Below are positions 57,453-64,000 of a DNA stretch of 64,000 nucleotides, in pieces. The translations under genes and the position numbers were made by a program. The DNA comes from Mytilinidion resinicola (Eukaryota > Ascomycota > Dothideomycetes > Mytilinidiales > Mytilinidiaceae). The notes under the pieces were generated by a model. That model searched no databases. It saw nothing but the letters and a program-made list of their open reading frames with translations, and had not been told where the DNA came from. The DNA lies in assembly GCF_010093595.1 (NCBI RefSeq), contig NW_022985438.1:671241-735240 (forward strand). The letters run 5' to 3'. Position 1 is the first letter of the stretch, and each line of letters starts with the position of its first letter.

Positions 57453-58618
57453 TCAGCACCTTCCTGCTCTGCGCAAGGCTTCAGCAAGAGCGACTTGCAA
57501 GTCCCCCTTGAAGTCCAAGTCATCCTCAACAGAGACGTCGCGGAACATGTTATACATGCGACTCGCCACGTATTCCTTGAAGTTTGTAGGAGTGAAGGCT
57601 TGCTTTTGCACACGCTGAGCCAGAGCAACTTGCAAGTCTTCTTCTCCGCCTCTGAGGATGTCCTCGACTTTCTTGAGCAACAGCGTGTACATCTCAGTGA
57701 TACCGGTCTGATACACAGCGTGGTAAACCTCAAATTCTCGGTCGAGTAGCTTCAATCTGAATCGCTCAGATCTGACGTCAATGTTGTTGTCATCAGAAAT
57801 GTCCAAGGTAGTGCTGAAGGTCCGGAGCTTAGGGGTTGAGTATTCTTCAACTTTCATCGCTTGAATTCTACAAAGGTTAGCGCCCGGGGATGAAGGTGAC
57901 TGACTGAAAATCTTACCGCTCGTCACAGACTGGGCATCGAGTTGACTTTAGCAAAGCAAGAAGTTGCAGGAGGAAGTCCAACAGATCATCTTGCGTCCAG
58001 AATGTGATTTGGACCTCCGAGACCCCGGGGGTGATGGTCACGCTCAACTGATTGAAGTTCAAGGTCAAATATGGAGCCTTGAGTGGTCCGAGGACCAGAA
58101 GAGAGAACGCATCCCCAGAGATATCAGATTCGGTTCCGTAGAGCCGTAGACTGAAAGTCTCTTTGTCGGCATTCCAATCTAGCCAAAGGTTGCGAGCTGG
58201 GTTACGGATGTTTGCTTGTTGCGTTCTGGCCGCCTTCAGAGGGTACGACTTCCAGTTCGAGAGTGGAACCGCGATGTCGAAAGTACCGGTAGAAACGTGT
58301 TGCACAACGCGATGGAATGCGTCTGGTGAAATGGCTGGCATATCAATCGTGTTGGGCCTCTTGATTGTATATCGGTCTTTGATATAGTTGATTTTTTCTG
58401 TAAGTGCTCGCGGTACAATGAAGGTGCCTTGACCTCCTGCGCCATCGTCTACCTTCAGAACAATGAAATCTTCTCGAATAGATCTGAAGCGTTGTGAGTA
58501 GATGAGCACGTGAACGAGCCGTCTAGGATGGCCAAGTGACTTACCCAGGGATGCCCGTGTAGGCTCGAATGGCTCCCGCGGAGTCAATCGTCGGAGTCTC
58601 CATGCTTCGATCGGTCAT
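57453..58618 (-). CDS. Unknown protein with duplicated DLQVALA segment
   Basis: Three exons on the complement, 58545-58618, 57917-58483 and 57453-57867, total 1056 bp (351 aa). The N-terminal part (SIREDFIVLKVDDGAGGQGT, VPRALTEKINYIKDRY, ISPDAFHRVVQHVSTGTF) is followed by a beta-rich middle and a Leu-rich segment (DDLLDFLLQLLALL) with CPVC just before the last intron. The C-terminal exon is mostly helical and charged, with two near-identical EEDLQVALAQ and KGDLQVALAE motifs about 35 residues apart. No family recognised; the N-terminal half is faintly reminiscent of BTB-like folds (a position ending in STGTF), but I do not assert it. Confidence 0.7.
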
Positions 58619-59348
58619 GCTGTTGAGCTGTGACAAGGTCAGCCAATAAAGATGCACTATTTGAAGAAGGTCATACCAGACGAGCGCGCTGAAGAGGTTG
58701 GGTCCAGGGCGAGAGGGCTCTGGGGTGGAAGAGGTTTATATATGAATTTACAGTAGATGGTTCGGCTAACGCAGTCAAGTGAAGTCTGAAGTGAGTGAGG
58801 TAGCTTACCAAAAACACTGCAGTGCACCTCACCTGGGCCGTGTTGTTACATTTCGCAATACTCAACATCGGTCTGCGTACAAGTACCTACTACTGCTTCA
58901 GTTGCTCCGCAGTATTTCTAGGACCATGTGGGTATGCACAATAGTCTCGTTCTACGTGGTAGATAACGTCGGCTGGGCGAAGTGGCTAGGAGAGATATCA
59001 GCCTGTTCTAAAGTACATCAATACACTTCCTCCATGTTGTCGGGGATATGATGAAGCATTTTTGACAATGGCAAAAACGTGTATCAAGTACCCGAATGAA
59101 AGAAGAGTTAGACACAGGAGGGTCTCGCCTATATATTTCCATTGCTCTCGGAAAAAACCCATCTCTCTGTAGTAGGACCACACGATTTGAACTGTCCTAC
59201 GATGTAAGAGGCCGTTCAAATTAATCACGATATAGTTCGTTAGGTCTTCGAAGTCGTGCTGATGTAAAACAGGGATTTCCATCGCAGTGTTAAATTGAAA
59301 TGGCACTGCAGCTCTTGTGATAAGCTCGTACTGCTTTGCATTGCATAC
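58619..59348. other. Intergenic, nothing recognised
   Basis: Between two minus-strand genes. A GAAGCATTTTTGACAATGGC string near 59051 distantly resembles the dispersed repeat described elsewhere in the window. Confidence 0.4.
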
Positions 59349-61279
59349 CTATCGCAGCCCATAACCCCTCATCCACCTCAGCTCGGCTGCTTGCCTCTCA
59401 AGCGCCCGTCTAAGCTCCTGCCCATACTCCCTCTCCTTCTTCGCCTGTTCCATCTCCTGTGCTGCTTGAGCCTGCTCATCTACATCCTCGATGTTGAACG
59501 CTGGCGAGCGGCCAAATTCGACCATGCCCAGCTTTCCATCGCCCGTCCAGATGATCAGATTATCCTCGCCTAATGGTACTTCGCTATGGCTGGCATACGA
59601 GGACGCGACCGTTGGTGAGATTTTCTGGACAATATCTCCACTTGCTTCAGCGCTCAAAGCACTCAAAGGCTGAGCTGCAGGGCCGTCGCTGTTGATGTTG
59701 AGTTGACGAACAGGAGTGAATCCATCTCGCTCAACCCACTTCATGTTTCCATCGCCATCGGAAAACACAAGGCGAGTACCATGAGGCGCTACAGAGAGCA
59801 ACTTAGAGCTTGATGCCGTCTGCCTGTTGTGGTAGTAAGAGTTCTGGTTCCGGGTTGCACGGCTATCAGACGAATTGATGGAGCGGACAGGATCCGACGA
59901 AAGACTGTAGAGCTCCAAAGACCCTTTGCCTTTGTATTCGCCAGCTGCAATCAGAGTGTGACCAGGAATTGATTTGGCTTCACGGATTGCGGTCGAAGAA
60001 GGGTTGTGACGGCGGAGGCGCAAATCGGCGGGAATGAAGGGATGTGGGATGGCTGTTATGCAGGACAGCCGCGCCCCTGAATGGACCGTACCCCGAAGAC
60101 GAGGGAAAAATCGCCGGTCGTAATTCAGAAAACTGGTAAACCGTCCGCCCACCCAAATATCGCCATTGCCGTCCCATTCGCGCGCCGTTGGCAAATGCAA
60201 GATGGACAATGCGCCTGGTTGGGACAGTGATACATGTCCACCAAAATCGCCAGTCTGTAGACGTAGGAAGTCATTTTTGGATGGAGTTCCCGCAATCAAT
60301 TCGCACTTAGTCGATGAGCCTGAGTCGGGCTCTGGTGGAGCTTTCCTGGTGTCATGGAGATGTAGTGTCCAATTGGTCCCTACAGTGAGAGGCGTCGGAT
60401 GTCTTGCCTCAGACAATGCCGTGATAGGAAACGGGAATGGAGTCCTAGAAATCACCTGAAGGGTATACAAGTCGACCTCGTTAAGAATGTTCTGAACAGC
60501 AAAAAAGCCTTTCCTCCGTCGACTGTCAATACTGACACACTCGACAGCTCCGGTTTCGGTCATTATCGTCTTGCTCTGATTAATTCGAGTGTCCAGATCC
60601 AGGTCGGATCCTTTGTCGGAAAGTAATCCAATTGAGCTCCGGCCAATTATTGCACCCTGCCTTTCGCTGCTTTTCGACGCATCCCATATACAAACACTCC
60701 CGTCTTCCAATGGCGCGACGAGCTTATCGGCTAGATGACCTGCATCATCGAATAGTATGCCCATCCCAGTCGCTTCGTGATGAAGTTTCTGCTCCCTATG
60801 ACCATATTGTGCATTCTGAAACCAGCTCATAGTATGAGGCGCATGCCTTTGAATAAAGTCCTGGTAAAAGTTGACCTTCTCTTCTGGGTATGAGGGGTCC
60901 CAATTCGCGAGAAGAGTAGCTTTCTGGCGCGCAGCAGTGCGATGCACCTCCATATCAGCACTTGGAGCATTCCGGCCGTGCACGTTAATAGGCGAGTCTT
61001 CCAATGCTCGTGCGAGTTCTGCTAATCGGGGCTCCATATTGGAGCACAGGAGCTGCCTTCGCCGGCGCACCTCGGCAACGGAATGCTCGAAGCATAGTGT
61101 CTTCCAGAGAGTATTTTCACGAGATATGGAGAGAAAGCGACGCGAGACATATTGCAGGTGGACAAGATCTGAGGGCTCGAGGACTGTTGTAGGTCAGCGG
61201 GGTTCGGGTAGCATTCCCGAGAGCGTGGGAACTGACACGCAACAATCTGGAGGAGGAGTTCAGTAGGAAGATCTTCCAT
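59349..61279 (-). CDS. F-box protein with WD40-like propeller region
   Basis: Two exons on the complement, 61237-61279 and 59349-61183, with a 53-nt intron, total 1878 bp (625 aa). Splicing restores a typical F-box at the very N-terminus: MEDLPTELLLQIVAFLEPSD, then LVHLQYVSRRFLSISRENTL and WKTLCFEHS. F-box proteins recruit substrates to SCF (Skp1-cullin) ubiquitin ligases. The remaining ~500 residues contain beta-propeller-like blades, for example LVAPLEDGSVCIWDAS, TLIAAGEYKGKGSLELYSLS and LSVAPHGTRLVFSDGDGNMKW. A charged coiled coil follows near the C-terminus (AQAAQEMEQAKKEREYGQEL). The substrate is unknown. It is divergent from PRP31 across 500 bp. Confidence 0.85.
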
Positions 61280-61780
61280 GTTGGAGGCTGTCCGATAAGG
61301 TCGAAGCAACTATAGTGAGAAGAGGAATTGGAACTTATGTATATGTAATCGCATGAAAGGAGCTATCTGACGAGCGACGATACCGGATACAAGGGCGTCG
61401 TCGACTTCCGCCCTCATACCGCCCGGGCGCCAAGCTGCAGAGGGCGGGATGACGCCATGGGTACACTTCACTAACGAGCTGTTCAGGGTGTGGGGGGATT
61501 AGTGTCGATTTCTGGGGAAACTCGCGTTCTGTAATGCAAAAGACAGATTGAGACTCAATTTCCTTGCGCCTGAGAATTCGACACTGGAGACTGGGAGTGA
61601 AGGTTGGACCCTCATTTTTTGAGCCTTGGCATTGCACCGCCACACGGCGCGACGACGCCACGACGGCCGGCAAGTCTTAGGGAGTTTCCACGACAGCAGG
61701 CAGGCTTCACCACCCCACTCATCGTCAACCACCCATCCATATTCTCACTCAAGCGCGCTAGAGCCGCTCCATACTCCGCC
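61280..61780. promoter_or_regulatory. Divergent F-box/PRP31 promoter region
   Basis: A 500-bp interval between opposite start codons. The PRP31 frame is open upstream of its ATG but only from TTG codons, so this part is treated as leader. Confidence 0.5.
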
Positions 61781-63511
61781 ATGGCAAGTCTCGAAGACGA
61801 GCTTCTGAACGACTTCGCGTCCTCTGCGTCCGAAGACGAAGACGACGCGCAAACCGACACCAAGGGCGACTTGGACGAACTGGCGAAAGATTTCGGTGGC
61901 GACGACGACAACAGCGGAGACGACGGCAGGGACGAGGAAGCCGATGCCCAGAAGAAAGACAAGGGGCCACCAGACATCCAGGGCGCGACAAGCCTGCTCT
62001 CCAAGCTGGAACCCGTTGTGAAGCAGATCGAGCACCACCAAACTCTACCGCAGACGACCAACGAAGGCTCCGTAGAGGACCACCCCGAATACCAGCTCCT
62101 GACCGAAGCCAACACCCTCTCCACTTCCATCGACGGCGAGATGGCGAACGTCCACAAGTTCATTCGCGACGTCTACTCGATTCGCTTCCCGTACCTCGAA
62201 GAGCTCATCCAGAACCCGCTGAACTACGCGCGCACCGTCGCAATTATAGGAAATGGGCCGATGGAAGATATCAAGACCATCTCGCTGTCGGCGGACAACA
62301 TTGTGGGCGCCCCTTTGAAGTCAATACTTGACGGTCCCTCGCTGATGGTAGTCACCGTGGAAGCTACACGCTCTGGAGGTCGAGACCTGACCGAGCACGA
62401 GCTGTCTCTTGTGCGCAAAGCTTGCATGATGACTCTACAGCTCGACAAGGCCAAGAAGGTCCTCACCGACTACGTGCAATCTCGCATGAACATATTCGCG
62501 CCCAATCTGACGAACCTTATTGGCTCTCTGACGGCGGCGCAACTGCTCAACTACGCTGGCGGTCTTACTGGCCTTGCAAAGACGCCCGCTTGCAACATCC
62601 CCCCACTCGGCTCTAATAAGGCATCTGGTACCGGATTTGCGACCAACGTCGGTGTCCGCCACCAGGGCTTTCTCTACAACTCACCTATCATCCAGGCCAT
62701 CCGTACCGATCTCAAGAAACAGGCCATGCGCATCGTATCTGCCAAAGTTATTCTCGCCGCAAGAGTCGACCGGGTGCACGAATCACCAGATGGAGCTATG
62801 GGCGAGCAGCTGAAAGAAGACTGCATGACGCGCCTGGACAAGCTCACCGAACCACCACCAAACAAGGGCGTCCGCGCACTGCCCGCACCCGACGACAAGC
62901 CCTCCCGCAAACGAGGCGGCCGCCGAGCCCGCTTGGCCAAAGAAGCCACCGCTATGACCGAGATCCGCAAAGCGCAGAACCGCATGGTCTTTGGCAAGGA
63001 GGAGCAGGAAGTCGGCTATGGCACCGGCACCGGCACCAAGGGCCTCGGCATGATTGGCGCCCAGGACACCGGCCGCGTGCGCGCGCAGCAGATCGACCAC
63101 AAGACGAAGGCCAAGCTCAGCAAGAAGAACCCGGGCTGGGGTACCAACGGCACTGCAACTGCGGTCGGCGGAGCGGCATCCAGTCTGAAGAGTTTTGGCC
63201 AAGGCGGCACCGCGAGTATGCTCCGCGGGCATGGCTTGCGCACGGCGGGCGTCGGCGGTGTGGCGACGGCGGGTACGAGCTCCATTGCCTTCACGCCCGT
63301 GCAAGGCCTTGAGCTCGTCGACCCCAAGGTCCGCGATGCGATGAACCGGAAGCGGAAGGCGGAGGAGGATCGGTGGTTCAAGGGTGGAACGTTCACGCAG
63401 GTCGGCGGCGGTGCTGCGGGAGGCAGCAATGGTGCTCCTGCGAATGTAGACTCGGCAGGCTTCAAGGTGCCTTCGCTGCCGCCGAATAAGAAGGTTAATA
63501 CGGGCTCATGA
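61781..63511 (+). CDS. PRP31: Pre-mRNA splicing factor Prp31
   Basis: Prp31 is a U4/U6 snRNP protein whose NOP domain binds the U4 5' stem-loop with Snu13 and bridges to U5 in the tri-snRNP. The gene is a single exon of 576 aa from ATG 61781 (MASLEDELLNDF), followed by an acidic stretch typical of the family. Diagnostic segments are the coiled-coil region near residues 75-150 (VHKFIRDVYSIRFPYLEELI), the NOP core (AIIGNGPMEDIK; RMNIFAPNLTNLIGSLTAAQ; LLNYAGGLTGLAKTPACNI; RHQGFLYNSPIIQ), and the PRP31 C-terminal domain (KRGGRRARLAKEATAMTEIR; GYGTGTGTKGLGM; RTAGVGGVATAGTSSIAFTP). Intactness and length are normal. The absence of introns is notable beside its intron-rich neighbours. Confidence 0.96.
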   Translation: MASLEDELLNDFASSASEDEDDAQTDTKGDLDELAKDFGGDDDNSGDDGRDEEADAQKKDKGPPDIQGATSLLSKLEPVVKQIEHHQTLPQTTNEGSVEDHPEYQLLTEANTLSTSIDGEMANVHKFIRDVYSIRFPYLEELIQNPLNYARTVAIIGNGPMEDIKTISLSADNIVGAPLKSILDGPSLMVVTVEATRSGGRDLTEHELSLVRKACMMTLQLDKAKKVLTDYVQSRMNIFAPNLTNLIGSLTAAQLLNYAGGLTGLAKTPACNIPPLGSNKASGTGFATNVGVRHQGFLYNSPIIQAIRTDLKKQAMRIVSAKVILAARVDRVHESPDGAMGEQLKEDCMTRLDKLTEPPPNKGVRALPAPDDKPSRKRGGRRARLAKEATAMTEIRKAQNRMVFGKEEQEVGYGTGTGTKGLGMIGAQDTGRVRAQQIDHKTKAKLSKKNPGWGTNGTATAVGGAASSLKSFGQGGTASMLRGHGLRTAGVGGVATAGTSSIAFTPVQGLELVDPKVRDAMNRKRKAEEDRWFKGGTFTQVGGGAAGGSNGAPANVDSAGFKVPSLPPNKKVNTGS

Positions 63512-64000
63512 ACGAACCGTTCGTGGTTTGATGAAGCCGCGGTCATTTAGGAACCACTGAGGAGAACTGCAAGGCGTTGGTGGTCTAACAAATGCATTTG
63601 AGGGAGTTCTGGGCAGGATCATAGGCAGGATATCGTCCATTATCGAAGCCTGAGAGGCTTTGTGGTTCTGATAGTTATAGCTACAGAGACTCAAATACTT
63701 TTGCCATATATCAAACCGAATAGCTAACTTATCGTGAGACCCTCCTGTTTGCTAGCAGACGAGTCCAATTCCATTGAAACCACCCCTGTCAGGCCTGTCA
63801 CATCCGACCAAAAAGCAAAAGAACAGTGCCACTTTTTCCTCGCACCCGCCATCCTCAATCCGCAGTCGTCCGAAATCAAAGGATGAGAATTTCGGAAAGG
63901 GAGCGAGGTCGTGCTGCAGGGCTGTCGCACAATGCGTCTCACGTTTAGCGACCCCTGTCACCAAACTCCCACTCCAACCGCGAGTTGAGCCCGGCACACG
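63512..64000. other. Intergenic, nothing recognised
   Basis: Downstream of PRP31. Short minus-strand frames have no family features. The window ends here. Confidence 0.45.

Overview
This window is nuclear DNA of a filamentous ascomycete (Pezizomycotina). Genes are interrupted by short introns (mostly 43-70 nt, GT-AG, with CTAAC/CTGAC-like branch sites) and pack at about one per 2-3 kb. They include fungal core genes: MAD2, GUF1, isocitrate lyase, ribosomal protein L20, CSN12, PRP31 and a BUD2-type RasGAP. One AT-rich block is saturated with TpA and carries C-to-T/G-to-A nonsense codons, the signature of repeat-induced point mutation (RIP). I suspect Dothideomycetes but cannot prove the class from sequence alone.

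Layout. 0.3-4.9 kb: MAD2 (-) diverging from GUF1 (+), then a DUF2293 gene. 6.6-12.0 kb: one large gene for a disordered 1747-aa protein. 12.6-17.5 kb: a RIP-degraded block holding a LINE retrotransposon with a 367-bp insertion inside its endonuclease region. 17.7-20.7 kb: an orphan ORF and a decayed SAM/HMG-box/fungal regulator pseudogene. 21.7-23.6 kb: a fungal transcription-factor-like gene without a visible zinc cluster. 23.6-26.7 kb: about 3 kb without a recognisable gene. 26.7-36.9 kb, all minus strand: archaemetzincin, an unknown Cys-bearing protein, a BUD2-like RasGAP and a disordered Ser/Pro-rich protein. 37.4-38.8 kb: a tyrosinase pseudogene with a small internal inversion. 40.3-50.0 kb: DUF1365 membrane protein, isocitrate lyase, a Cys-rich fragment, a short-chain dehydrogenase and an enoyl-CoA hydratase-like protein. 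50.2-63.5 kb: RPL20 diverging from CSN12, a BTB/POZ protein, an unknown protein with a duplicated segment, an F-box/beta-propeller-like protein and PRP31.

Functional picture. Most genes are unrelated housekeeping functions: spindle checkpoint, mitochondrial translation, splicing, ribosome, Ras-family signalling, protein turnover adaptors, and glyoxylate-cycle/fatty-acid metabolism (isocitrate lyase and a crotonase-fold protein 3.3 kb apart). There is no convincing biosynthetic cluster, CRISPR array or organelle sequence. The unusual content is genome decay: RIP, a nested insertion, apparent RIP-type lesions in a neighbouring gene, and the tyrosinase relic whose first copper-site exon lies in the opposite orientation to the rest of the gene.

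Exon coordinates were deduced by hand from splice signals, reading phase and family conservation. Where exons are listed, their summed length was checked to be divisible by three.
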